From assembly GCA_013365325.1 (NCBI GenBank), contig JABVXV010000008.1, forward strand, positions 248,001 to 312,000: a stretch of DNA of 64,000 nt, given 5' to 3'. Positions 15,333-26,634 of this stretch are shown piece after piece. The notes below the pieces were generated by a model. The model did no database searches and was not told the origin of the DNA. It was given only the letters and a program-made list of their open reading frames with translations. This DNA is from Dipetalonema caudispina (taxonomy: Eukaryota > Nematoda > Chromadorea > Rhabditida > Onchocercidae). The translations under genes and the position numbers were made by a program. Position 1 is the stretch's first letter. Each line of letters begins with the position of its first letter.

Positions 15333-15519
15333 TTGAAGATAAGTCTATGTCAATGTTCTAAAACTGATGTATTCAATTGGGAAATGATTGAAAGTGGATT
15401 ATTAAATCTTAAGGAGCTACTCCACCATAGCGCAAAAATATGGATTATTGTACAGGTAAAGCTTATAAAAACTGAAAGAATTGCAAACTGCAGGAACCGG
15501 TTCCGGAGGTGTCGGAAAG

Positions 15520-16075
15520 AAATGGGGAAAGGAGATGATACTTCTGCATGTATAACTGTTTCCTTTCCCGTTCTTCAGTTGTATCACTGAAATGTCCTTT
15601 TCTTGCCCGAAACCGAATTCACAGTGCCATCTATGTACGAGTCGACCCCATCCCTAATCGCCCTTGGCGGTGTTACCCTCGATGCACCCCGCCTTCGTCT
15701 AAACCGAACAACAACCCATCATCCAGTTGTTCTCACTCTCGGCAACAAAACATTGCGTCATTCACCCGCTTCACCCTCTCTGCCTACTCATCCATCCATC
15801 ACCTCCAACGCCATGCAGCTAGTCGAGTGGTTAATGCCCACAAGCATACATGCATGCATACTTCATGCATGCATGTATTCGATCAACGACTCAGGTGCGT
15901 GTAGTGAAGAAGCAAATTGCTGCAGGAATGCTAAGAAAAGAGGATTGTTTGTTTACACAAATATTTCATTATATGAGAGTTTGTTGTTTGGCGTTGTGAA
16001 CGGAGGAAAGTGGAGTAAAATAGAGCGGGTACCATTTCCGGAAAGCCAATTCCCTCATAATCTTCGGCTGTGAAC
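15520..16075. other. More G+C-rich island with a 156-codon open frame and TGCATG cluster
   Basis: Sequence here is visibly richer in G+C than its flanks. It carries overlapping open frames on the + strand (15603-16073 with 156 codons from an ATG-less start, and 15548-15904). The translations are rich in Ser, Pro, Thr and His and look compositional rather than like a known domain. The island may be a promoter or 5' UTR region, or a non-coding RNA. I do not call a protein. It contains the perfect hairpin listed separately. Confidence 0.3.
15846..15878. repeat. Perfect 14-bp inverted repeat with 5-nt loop
   Basis: ATACATGCATGCAT at 15846-15859 is followed after ACTTC by its exact reverse complement at 15865-15878. 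The arms are themselves built from ATGCAT palindromes and contain three TGCATG hexamers on the + strand. A fourth TGCATG lies near 15545. Confidence 0.8.
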
Positions 16076-16451
16076 TTTTTGGCAAGGGTTCAATTTTTTT
16101 ATGGAAGCACTTTTGCTCCTTGCCAAACTGTCGTGGATGTGGTAGAAGGAATTTGTATTTTTGTAGAAGGTAGTACAGTCCTCTTGATATAGAATTTATT
16201 GACTAACACAGCAATTAAAACCAGCAGATGTTATAATAATTTTTATGGTAATAAGTTAAGAGTCACTGAACTTACTGGTAATGGGAAGTTCCAAATAGAA
16301 AAAAATAAAATAGGAGAGGTAGAAGTGAGTGAATCGTAGCTTTGTAAGTGAATAAGAGTAATTGAGTGAGCCCCGTAAAGCCGTGATCCTTGTATATATA
16401 TGTGTGTGCAGTGGGAGTGGTCTACAGGATGCATTGTTGTAACCCTGTCGT

Positions 16452-16574
16452 AAGTATATGACACAAAAGACAATGTATTACATTCCTAGCTTAAGCATAT
16501 GACACAAACAGTAATGTTTTACAATCCTAGCTTAAGCATATGAAACACAGGACACGATGTTGAATAAAGGACTG
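16452..16574. repeat. 41-bp tandem minisatellite, three copies
   Basis: Copies start at 16452, 16493 and 16534, giving an exact period of 41 bp. The first two are close copies beginning AAGTATATGACACAAAAGAC and AAGCATATGACACAAACAGT. The third diverges after about 20 bases (AAGCATATGAAACACAGGAC). Confidence 0.75.
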
Positions 16575-17930
16575 TGCGTTGCTGTCGGATCTGATTTAAG
16601 CACATCTTAACCACAGACGTATTGCGTTGATATCTCATCTTAGACAAGAATAAGTTAAATGATTTATATTAACAATTTATAAGATGAATTGGTTCATCAC
16701 GAAATGAAACATCAATTACTTTAATTACAAGAAATGTATTATTCCTTCCTTCGCGAAATTTATTCGGATCGCGACACTAGCTATGCACCAGCTCTACGTC
16801 TAGACTTTAAATTCCAAATTGTACTTCCTGTTATTCAATAAATAGCTCACATTATCGCCATAGAACGGTTTACGTCTTACAACCGAATGGATATTATCAT
16901 TCAACGATTAAGTAATCACTGCGTACAGCAATGTCGTGCATGCATTTATTCCTTTTCATCTCTATCTTGAACATCAATTAACAATAAATGCTCAAACTGC
17001 TTTCTTCAAACAACACTTTGCACATAGCAATAAATGAACTTTTGCAATGCAGCTGTTGGGTTATGTCGAAAAGCTTGAATGAATTCAACTGCTACAATAT
17101 GAACTTGTTAATTAGTACAGATACAGGTAGATATGACATTAGAATGCATCAGTAGTAATGCAACTGAACAGATAGAGAGAAGAGAGGTCACTCGAACTGC
17201 AAAAATTCATCATACCTTTTTCGCTGGGAAATAATAACTCTTGAAATTTTAACTATTTTTAACAAACAGTATCAGCATTCTCTGAGTTATCCGTGTCCTT
17301 CAGAAACATATTTTCCTAATTATGATTGACCCATTTGACATTCTCAAATTACAATTCATTGCATTGTACTTGCTTCTATTAAACAGGTGTGATGCAAAAA
17401 GAACCACCTCAAAGATGGGTTAACTTTGCCTCATTTCAGAATTCCTCTTTTCCTTGCCCACTCCACCCTATTAACACACGAATGATTATGTCTTCTCACT
17501 TGTCCTCCTTTCGCCACCCATGCAAGTATGCAGTATTTCTCCTGAACAGTGCAGATTGTTTAGCAATACAACAACTGCAGTACCATTGGAGATACTGAAA
17601 ACCACCCATTCCAATTCGAACCGGATCTTTAAATTTAATTTATTGTAAAAAAAAACAATGACTTCAATTCGTCTACCAGAAAAAGATTATGTTTCTTCTC
17701 AGTATGCTATCAACATCTGTTAATTTTCACCAACGGCAAGAAAGGGATCAACATGAAACGAAGAATTCTTCCGGTTTCTTTTCATTATATCCTGATTAAA
17801 GAAGAGATAATAATGTAGGACATTTTCTGGTCTCTTTTCCACTACCTTCTGAAATTTCTGCCATTGACAATTTAACGAATATAGGCTTAGGTAACATTTC
17901 TAACAGCGATTGGATAGGATCAGTTCTGCG

Positions 17931-17934
<4 letters not shown>

Positions 17935-17964
<30 letters not shown>
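17935..17964 (+). repeat. A30 homopolymer
   Basis: Thirty consecutive A residues, directly followed by one copy of a 24-bp sequence that recurs at 19565. It may be the tail of an old retroposed copy or a simple tract. Confidence 0.8.
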
Positions 17965-17966
<2 letters not shown>

Positions 17967-17968
17967 TA

Positions 17969-17992
17969 GATTTTCAATGTTGAAATCATAAA
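17969..17992 (+). repeat. 24-bp dispersed repeat, copy 1
   Basis: Identical to 19565-19588. The core TTTCAATGTTGAAA is a palindrome with a two-base centre. The flanks of the two copies differ. Confidence 0.7.
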
Positions 17993-18786
17993 TTGATAAC
18001 TGTTTTAGCCATTCCATTCCATTATAACTACTTTTATCACTGCTATGTATCAGTAGAAGCAGTAATATACGATCTAAATGTTTTTGCTGTAATGACGACA
18101 ATGATTCTGAGTAGACTTCAGATATGCATGCTATCACTATGATCGTTTATTTCCCACTTTTATGTATGTACATATGAAGTGATGGTGTGGTATGCAGAGC
18201 AGCAATTCAAATATGACGGAAAATTTTATGTAAATGAATATTTGCAGAAATTCGACCGGAGCTGTCTGGGTTGTTCAATTTATAGATATTCCCCTTTAAA
18301 GAACTGCTTTTGCTATTATCCAGAAAACAAAATGACAGAATGGCAATCAATTTTGTAAATTTTGTATACTTTTCTTCACTACATCCGTTCACAATATTTG
18401 AATGAGAAGTTGTTAAACCAAACTTGTTTATTAATATAGAAATCATTTAAAAGAAAAAAAGTTTTTTCAAGTTGTTTATATGCGAATGATTTATGATCCT
18501 GCGAATATTTTTTGTCCATGGGTCTCTGGGTGTAGGTGGAAAGTCTAGACTTGAAACATGTACTTTATATTAATGATACTCACCTTGCTATTTTGCGAGG
18601 ATTTTTTGACCACATTCTTCAAAATTTAATTTCTATTTTCATTACATTAAATTCTGCTAAATTTTAAGAAAAGTATATGTGATTGATATTTCGATGAAGT
18701 GAACTACTAGTTTTTTCACTCTGTATATATACATAATCATTCTCATACATAGTTGGGTGCAGTTTTCAATCTTGATTATAGTTCAG

Positions 18787-18999
18787 GCTATTAATAACTC
18801 ACACATACCTGAAAATTTGCATCACTTCAGTTTTGAAAGTGTTGAAGAATCTATTGAACAAAATTACTTGTTGTATCACGTGGAACAACAAACTATACCA
18901 ATGAAATCCTACAGCACCAGCAAAGATCTAATTGAAATGAAATGGAATGACACCGGTGCTTTAGGAGAGCAGCTAGTGATTCCATTAGGCGTGTCGTGA
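18787..18999 (+). other. Candidate coding exon, family not recognised
   Basis: Behind the acceptor-like TAGTTCAG, a frame reads AINNSHIPENLHHFSFESVE and continues through acidic and polar residues to the TGA at 18997-18999. The composition looks like protein (balanced Glu, Asn, His, Ser; few runs), but no clear donor or partner exon was found. It could be a gene fragment or chance. Confidence 0.2.
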
Positions 19000-19564
19000 A
19001 AAGCTGGGCGTTTATTTCATCACCTTTATCAGCTCCCTCTTCATTTCCATCAGTGTACAAATATCAGTCAGTTATTGTGCTACGTTCACAAATTTTTACT
19101 TCCAACTTATTCTATTATGATAAATTGTTGAAATCCTATCAGTTTTTATTGGGTTTTAACGAATTACCTTCGATGTTGGATAGCAATCGAGCTAGAAAAT
19201 TTTCTCGAAGTTAGAAGATTAAATTATGTCAAGTTTGGTCCGAAACATTTATAATGAAGCACTTTTACAACCGTCAGTGCAGTGAAGTTGACCCATCTCC
19301 CCGTCATCCACTTCCAATGGATTCAATACAATGTCTGCTGTTAAATTGTTGTAATTATTAATACATTCTTGAGCAGATCATATTGGTTCGTAAATTTTGC
19401 AGTAATTTTGAATCCTAAGATTGTGGTTTGAGTAAGCTAAGGATTTTTACCCACAGTTTTGAGTTTATGACGAAAGCCATATTGCATTGTATATTATTGC
19501 ATTAGTTAATTGGAAGACATTTGTAGAATTTCGAAATGACATGCGGTGAGTTGTGAAAAGACAC

Positions 19565-19588
19565 GATTTTCAATGTTGAAATCATAAA
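19565..19588 (+). repeat. 24-bp dispersed repeat, copy 2
   Basis: Exact copy of 17969-17992, without the adjoining A tract. Confidence 0.7.
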
Positions 19589-19719
19589 GATGATAATTCT
19601 TTATCCAAATTCCCGTATATGGAGGCATCTGGTGGAAAGGTGGCACAGGGATGATTCATTGGTTTGGTATGGATGACGCACATATTTATGGTAGGTAATA
19701 GGCGCTTTGAAGCCAGACA

Positions 19720-20245
19720 TAGCAATCATGGAGAGCCGATCTGTTCCATTGAAGAGAGCGACAATGGCGGGCATGTCCTTCAAGCGGCTACCGCTTTCGT
19801 CTTCCAGGCAATTCGATGCTCACACCCTCTTTGAAGAAAGGACGATGGCATCGGTGTAGGTGTTTCCTTCCGGGTGTCTCCTTCTACACTGCCATGATGT
19901 TTACTCATTCCTACCTCTTCCGCCTTTCTTCTCCACAGCACCTGTTCAGAGAGCCCTCTAACCATCTTCAAGAATTTCGTCATTTCCGTTTTCTCCTTCC
20001 TTCTCTACTTATTAAACTATTTGTGGGTGGGAGGCCGACCGGACGAGGTAGGATTTGTTATGTCTGGGAGGAGGTCAGCCGCTCCTTCTTCCTCTGAAGG
20101 GTCGTCAAGTCGCCTTCGTCACAGTTGCCGTCTGCGGTCGTTGCTCGACTCCAAAGATACCTGCTACTCCTCCTCTTCGCTTGTTCCCTGTTTTTTATGA
20201 GTTCATTGTGGGAGGTGTGTCTGCCCGTTCATTATCTATCTGTCC

Positions 20246-20289
<44 letters not shown>

Positions 20290-20600
20290 GTCTGTACTGA
20301 CTGATAGAAAGAGATTCTTCTTACTGCCACCCTTCCTGATGATGATGTTTGTCCGTTATTAACCATTCCGCAGTTCTGTCGCCTAACTCCGGTGCTCCGC
20401 GGATACCATCTTACATCTCCTCCATTCACTTCTCCACTGTCAACTCTTTGCTACCTTACAGTAATTCACTTCATACATCCCCCCTGTCCAAAATTTATTG
20501 CCATCATTCTAAACGAAGCGCAGTTTCTGCGCGCATTCATCCCAGTCCTTTTACTTCTAATAGTTCATCTATTGGAAATAGAGCTAAGGCCTAATTACCG
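19720..20600. other. G+C-richer island, no gene assigned
   Basis: Base composition shifts clearly to higher G+C, with C/T-rich + strand segments. Several overlapping open frames exist on both strands (for example 19780-19983 on minus and 19816-20097 on plus). None shows a domain, and the overlaps are what a G+C-rich stretch gives by chance. It may be a promoter or 5' UTR island of a gene whose exons I cannot see. The CTGT microsatellite lies inside it. Confidence 0.35.
20242..20296 (+). repeat. CTGT tetranucleotide microsatellite
   Basis: About a dozen CTGT units in a row, with a single CTAT variant near the end. Confidence 0.9.
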
Positions 20601-21421
20601 TCTTCTTCAGTTGTGCGGTACAAAAAGTGCAGTTGAATAACTTCTCAAAATGCACTTAATTAAGGCCTATACGCGATAGGATAATTCAATCTATCTTGAA
20701 ATTTATCTTACTTGTCCTTATCTCTCTCTCTTCCTACCTCTCTCTCTCTCTTGGCATTACCCCGCCTAGCGAGTTTCTGCTTGATCGAATTCGTTGGAAG
20801 TTCGAAAATATCAAATAGATGCCAGTAAATCGACTGATTTAGCTGATGGGCAGTTTGTCTCTCAGACGTCAAGAATGTATCATGAACTTTCAAATATTCA
20901 AATACCTCTAACAGAGCAGTTAATCGTAGTTGCGAGGTATTTTTATGGAAATTAGGGCAAATTGTGAATAAAAACAAGTCTGTAAGTTCCGAAGAAACGG
21001 TGAAAACAAGAAGAAATGAATTGATTGCAAGTTAGTTTAGAAATGACATATTCATTCATAAACAACCTAATTAAGAGCTGTACTTAACCGTCTCTACAAA
21101 GAGGGCGCAAAAAGGATTCTCTTCTGGGAGGCAGATAAGTGATGGGGTTGAACCATACGAGCAATTCGTCTTTTTCATTTCTGTTTTAAAAATGCTCTTT
21201 AAAGTGCACTACACTACACATAAAAGGGCAAAACTCCATTTTGCATTTTGAAATTGTTGACAGTCTGGGAGGGCCTTTAACTGACTATTACTACTATTCC
21301 CGGATTCCTTATTACATTAACCGTTTTGAATGAAACTTCGTAATCTTCATCAAATCAGAATCATCAATACTTTGTTAATCATTATGATGATTATTGCAGT
21401 ACTGTTCTTAATTAATCTGCA
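20601..21421. other. Intergenic upstream of the receptor-ectodomain gene
   Basis: No gene seen. A CT-rich tract lies at 20719-20752. The open frame at 20708-20977 (-) is partly made of this low-complexity tract. The last few hundred bases are the likely promoter of the gene starting at 21422, but I recognise no specific element. Confidence 0.4.
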
Positions 21422-22677
21422 ATGGCATCATTAGCATCAACGTTATCCAAAATATTTGTACTTATCCTACTGTGCTCAACCAATCTGCTACAGACGAAGT
21501 CTTTGAGCCGTAATACGGTAGTGGATGATGACGAATTGGATGTGTCCGATTTGATTGATAGTTTCCTGGAGCGTGCAAAACAGAACACCCGACATCACAG
21601 GACACATCGGTAGGCTAGCAAGGTTTTTCTCACTCTCTTTTGTCACCGTCTCTCTCTCCTTGTTTCCTCTCCCGCGGCTTAACAAAAGTCCTCTTTTCAT
21701 CTCCAAGAATTGACGTCTTCTTTCATACCGTAATTTTAAGTGAGAACTTACACTCTGTATTTTATGACTTGGTTTTGATAATCAAATCATGATGGAAACC
21801 TAATTTCAAAGACATTTATAAAGAGAGCCTTATCTTTGAAACTTCAGGTCGGATTTGTTTGATCAAATTTCCAGGATGAGGGGAGGAAGGAACCCTGTTT
21901 TCATAGTTCGCTACCTATTATCGTCAAAGTGATTGCATGCGCTCACAATTGTAAAACATTTGAAGACTGCTACATCGACATCGCACACAATCGTCTATTC
22001 AGCAGCTTACAAGCTTCGATGTTCACGGACGAGAATACGTGAAATGCCGAAAAAGTTTACTCGACGGAGGCTCTGTGGTTTGTCTTCCTAATTTTTGTTG
22101 ACCGGGAATTGACCATTTCCTATTTTCTTAGTTTTAACATCCAGTAACAAATGAAATCCAATAAAAATGCAAAATTTGTTAGCTGCTAAATTGCAGATGA
22201 AACGATGTTATCGACCGCCATCTGATGATATGCGCGTTGGATGCTATGCTATTTGGAACATGAAGAGTGAAGCACTCGTGCAGGACTGCTGGGTACAACA
22301 AGCGGTAAGTTTACTTTCACTTTTCTATCCCTTATAAAAAATGAAACCTAATTCGATATTCAAAATAAATCATAAACAAAAAAGAAGAAGAGTAAATAGC
22401 GCAATGTTTCTGTGAAAAATTACCAAATTACTTTTTTATCCAATTTTTAAGCTGCATAGGACTAGCATGTTGGCTCCAAATAAAATAAAATCAATGGGAA
22501 TATGTGGAAGAGAGAAGGGAACATGGAAATCTCAATAAGTGATCGTTACAGATATCGATGAATAACTGCGAGCAGCGCAAATGTGTTGCTGACAGGAGTA
22601 CATTTTGTTGCTGTTATGGACATAACTGCAACAGTCGGCTTGAACTACAAGAAGAAATTTCAAAAGAAAATTCGTGA
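21422..22677 (+). CDS. Secreted type II TGF-beta/activin receptor ectodomain-like protein, no kinase
   Basis: Four exons: 21422-21609, 22014-22077, 22197-22304 and 22552-22677, predicted 161 residues. Residues 1 to about 26 form a signal peptide (MASLASTLSKIFVLILLCST start), followed by an acidic segment. Residues 74-146 hold ten cysteines at 74, 88, 100, 115, 126, 131, 139, 140, 141 and 146. GCYAIWN, DCWVQQ and FCCCYGHNCN follow the pattern known from activin/BMP type II receptors (C-Y/F-A-x-W, CW, CCC-x4-CN). Family members continue into a membrane segment and Ser/Thr kinase. Here a stop follows 30 codons after the CCC motif, and no kinase motif is seen downstream. The expected role is extracellular binding of an activin/BMP/TGF-beta-type ligand, possibly as a soluble antagonist (inference). 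The exon 1/exon 2 junction is the weak point: phase fits ACAAG|C, while the better TTCAG at 22001 would need another donor, for example at 21517. Confidence 0.75.
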
Positions 22678-25600
22678 AATTTTACTCTGTACAGCCTAAG
22701 ATTGATTCTTATCTTATAATATAAGTAGTATAATTTCATGGCAAAACATATTTCAGAGCTTATGTTCGATATAATTCCAAAAATACACAAATCACCTCTT
22801 TGAAAATGTTGACGTCCAGGAGATGAGGTCTAGTTGAATTCAAAGTTTTGTCTAATTGAGACTAAGGTCTTGTAAATTTTATCTTTACTCTCTGAGTTTT
22901 TCAGTTAAATTGAAAAAAAAATTCTTTTTTTGAAATAAATGGATTCTTTGGATAAAATATAGGACAGACGTAAGAACAAATAGATTTCTAAATAGATCTC
23001 AACACTATTTGTGGGCACTTATAATTACCATTTTTAAAATTATTTTTAATATTTCTATCGTCCCTTGCAAATTTATCATTAATCTCCGGAGCAGTACACC
23101 TCATGCAGATTTGTGCGGTTTTCGGCTTAATCTAAAAGTAAAATATTTTTAAGACTTTGGTGTTAAAATTCGGTTTTGGCCTACTTTTTTGAGCCGGAAA
23201 TTAAATTTTCTACCTCAGCTCTGTCAGTATTTTGTCAAGATATTAAAGCCATATTATTTGCAGATCATCTCATTTTCATTAATATATTAAAATTGGAACA
23301 AATAATTTCATTGAGATTGATAAAATACACCTCATAGCATATGGAAATGTGGTTAAAATTTTTCAAATATCTACCTTGTCTATATCAAGTTATACTGCAG
23401 ATAGTGTGGCTAGTTATCATGCGACAATTGTGCATGGATATTATATAATGCAACGCTAGTGAGATATTTATTTCTTGGCCTTGCCAACACTTTTCTTTTA
23501 TCTTTTGTTCTCAGTCCTGCAGTGCTCATGTTTCACCGTTTAAAATATCTTAATCTATAAATTGTGTACATTCACCAAAAATTTGAGTTACTTTCCTGAA
23601 ATAACACAATTACATAACACGGGACGTTTCATACGTGAACTTCATTTTTTGCTTGTCACGTCGGAATGTAAAATTTAAAATCCTGTGAACCTATTTGTAA
23701 GAATTCCTAAGAGTAAATTTTAAGAGTTGGTGGATGGATGAATGATACTCGATACTTTTTGGAATTTCCGTCGGTTCAATTATGGAAAAGGCGTTATTGT
23801 TACGAGAGAAATGAACCGGTATCAAAGTGCATTACTTCATTCTTCCTGAGATTTGTTTACACCTTGGGTATATTGTTGTTTTGTTAGCAATTTATGTTCC
23901 TATTTGCCTTTGTAGTATTTGTATAAATAAATATAGTCAACTTATACCTACCCAGTGAATCTTTCACAATTCCACAAAGTTAAAATTGAACTGAAAAGTT
24001 AATTAAACGAACAATAGGATAACAATTTCTTGGCAACTCTTTAAATCAACCGAAAATTTCAGCATCTTCAATCAGATTCAGAATCTTACGCTAACCATAC
24101 GCAGTCTTGTTACTCTTACCTCATTGACTCATTTTTTTTTTACCTTATTCCCTCAATCCTCACTTTAATAACATAGTTTTTCCATTCTTCTCTTTCCACC
24201 ATTACTTCAATGACGTTTTCTACCCTTACTTCAATGATATGATCTTTTCACTCTTACTTGAATGAATGAAATTTTGTAAATTTTGTTTAAATCCAAATCA
24301 AAAAATAGCTAAAAATAAAAGGAATGAAAAACATTATTGAGTTGTGCTTCAGAATCTTTGAAAAACATCAGGAGATTAGAAATGCAGCAGAATGGGAAGT
24401 GTACAGGTCAACAATTACTTCAATACTTCTACAAACTTCCCATAGCACTCCATTTCATCTCAAAGGACATCGGTCATCCTCTACAAGATTCTAGATCATA
24501 GATATTTCAGGCTCTGAGTATGTTACATTAGCATCTTCCCTTTTCTAACACTTTGTAGTCACTGTTAGAAATTTCATTCCATCAAGAAACACTAACTGCT
24601 CTAAGATTAATGTCATCATTCCTTCCAAATATTATCAGAATTAGTTAAGTCATAATGACATCTATAAGTGATAAGACAAAAATCTCCAACTTCTTACCTT
24701 ACCTTAATTTTCTTGTAGGATGCTTCAGATCTCGTATTAATGCAGTTCGTTGAGAACAATTTCCATAAAATTATTCCAAATTTTGCTTGATCTTTCAATA
24801 ATTACCCTGAACAATCTTAGAATATCCTGCCTTTGTACACTTTCTTTATTGAGGATATCTCTCAGAATTTGGAAATTTTCGATACTGCTAAACGAAGGTG
24901 TAAAGCAGCATTCCTGAAAAGCTTCCATAACTCCCATTTTGAAATGGATTGAAGTGATATATGTTTAAACAGCAATTTCATGTAAGTTTCTTATTACAAA
25001 TGCAGCATTGAATTCCGCATTGCAAAGTGTTCAACCGGACAATTAACAATCATTGCTGTATTTTAATTCGATAACAAATCATTTTAAAATACATGGAAGA
25101 GGGAAATAATGCTCGGCATGCAATTGAATATTTCAACAGTGATCTTTTTGAACATAATTACCTCTACTGCTCGATAAGCTCTGAGATCTCATAAATGCAG
25201 AGAGGGGAGCGGGATACATGAATAAGTACACGTATACGTGAACAGTACATGCTACATGAATTACTGGCATGGAACTATGAGAAACTGAAAACATTCATTC
25301 AATCCCGAAACGTTGCAGAATGAATTAGATGAATCGGATAAGAAAGCAATAGGAAGCAAAATGACCATTTGATGTGACATGACCAAACAAATAAAGAATG
25401 GAATGGAATGTATATTATCGTCGCCAATTCAAGAAGAAGCTCGAAAATCAACCTGTACAGCCCATCATCTACAATGGCTATACAGAAGAACGATTTGAGT
25501 AGGAAATTGAAGAGGAGGGTTTCCCTCTCTTTCTCTTCATTAATTTCATTCTCTCTTCAATATCGCCGCCATTTTAGGAAAGGCACTTTCTCATTTCCAT

Positions 25601-26307
25601 TTCATTCTTCTGTTGTACGATACAACGATGGGTACAACATCATGCTTGCTGAAGAAGAAATGAAATGATTCGTGATAAATATCGGCATGTTGCAGTACAT
25701 ATTTAGTGAATAAAGATTTGCAGTATCGTTTTGGTATAAGGGACACTTCTGAAAAAAGTAAGTGAAAACAAAACGCTAAGGATAGAAGACTTTCAACACG
25801 TCGTATGAGTTACATGGATGGAGCAAATTCAGGACAAGAAATGATGCAGATATTTCCAGTTGGTTAACGTGATAGTGAAGCGAAGAAGTACGGCATAGGT
25901 AGGGAAATAATAATTTGATTTATAATTGAATAAAAATACTAATTGCTTTTCGATCGAGTGGTATTTTAATAAATAGTACTGAAAAGGATTCTGCTTTAGT
26001 TTCTACAACTCCGCTTAGTTATATGTCGCAACAGATAAATCATATGCACAGAAATGATAATTACCGGAAAGGTCTCTATACATTTTCTGGAAATTAAATT
26101 CGTAGGTATTGGATTCAAAGTTTGCTGTCGAAGTTTCATCCATCATGAGGTAATTTTTTTGCAGTATGTGTATCATTTAAATGACTGTAGGACCACTAAT
26201 TCGTGATTGACTGGAGTATGATCAGAGTTTCTTGAATCTGTATATTTATCTTGAAAGTTGTTCAAAGTTACACTACTTGATAGCTTCGTTAAAAATAAGT
26301 CATTAGA
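22678..26307. other. Intergenic, no gene supported
   Basis: Searched on the + strand for a membrane segment and kinase exons that could extend the receptor-like gene (HRD, DFG, GxGxxG patterns) and saw none. A minus-strand frame at 24737-24937 reads EAFQECCFTPSFSSIENFQI and has an acceptor-like TTTTCAG inside it, but no partner exon. A plus-strand frame at 25408-25668 is Ser/Arg-rich and without support. Confidence 0.4.
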
Positions 26308-26634
26308 TCAATCATTCTCAATTTCCGTCAGTATTTTCTTCCTCCTTAAAATTTCCTCGCTATTAGTTTTCCTGGATATTCCATTTCCAATCCACTGAAC
26401 ATTGCACTTTCTTTTTTCGTCAAATGAAAGTTTAAAAAATGAACTGTAAGAAATTTTTCCAACGAAGACAACCTCTGTCAATCTCCAGAAGGTAAATTCG
26501 TCTGCACAAAACTGATTATGCATTTCAGTAGTGGCAAGAACCAGCAAGGTAGGTTTGTAGTCTTCAGAATCATCCAGATGAATATGTTCATTGTCCGCTA
26601 GATTCGAAGAGTCGGAAAGTGTTGTACACAACAT
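26308..26634 (-). CDS. Possible small single-exon protein, OB-fold-like pattern
   Basis: A 108-codon frame starts with an ATG at 26634, just after an acceptor-like AACTATAG, which would suit trans-splicing or a 5' UTR intron. Codon use is balanced. After an acidic N-terminus (HIHLDDSEDY), residues roughly 45-80 read FTFWRLTEVVFVGKISYSSF then KLSFDEKRKCNVQWIGNG. This resembles the beta1-beta3 pattern of RPA2/Stn1-type OB folds (hydrophobic-VG-x-hydrophobic, then a D near a strand ending in QW). That is pattern reading only, and the protein is short for those families. It may also be one exon of a longer gene or chance. Confidence 0.35.
   Translation of the reverse strand: MLCTTLSDSSNLADNEHIHLDDSEDYKPTLLVLATTEMHNQFCADEFTFWRLTEVVFVGKISYSSFFKLSFDEKRKCNVQWIGNGISRKTNSEEILRRKKILTEIEND

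Larger units (their letters stand above)
16076..18756. other. Intergenic, repeats only
   Basis: No gene is supported here. The stretch contains the 41-bp minisatellite, an A30 tract and one copy of a 24-bp dispersed repeat, all listed separately. Open frames at 17389-17598 (+), 17796-18137 (-) and 18207-18446 (-) have no matching exons or motifs. Confidence 0.45.

Noticed and set aside
15603..16073. 156-codon + strand frame, the longest in the left half
   Set aside because: Lies in a G+C-richer island where stops are rarer, has no ATG start, overlaps another long frame, and its Ser/Pro/Thr/His composition follows base composition; kept only as an island feature.
22678..25400. Search for a transmembrane segment and kinase downstream of the receptor-like ectodomain
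   Set aside because: No hydrophobic exon, HRD or DFG pattern was seen on the plus strand, so the gene was ended at the exon 4 stop.
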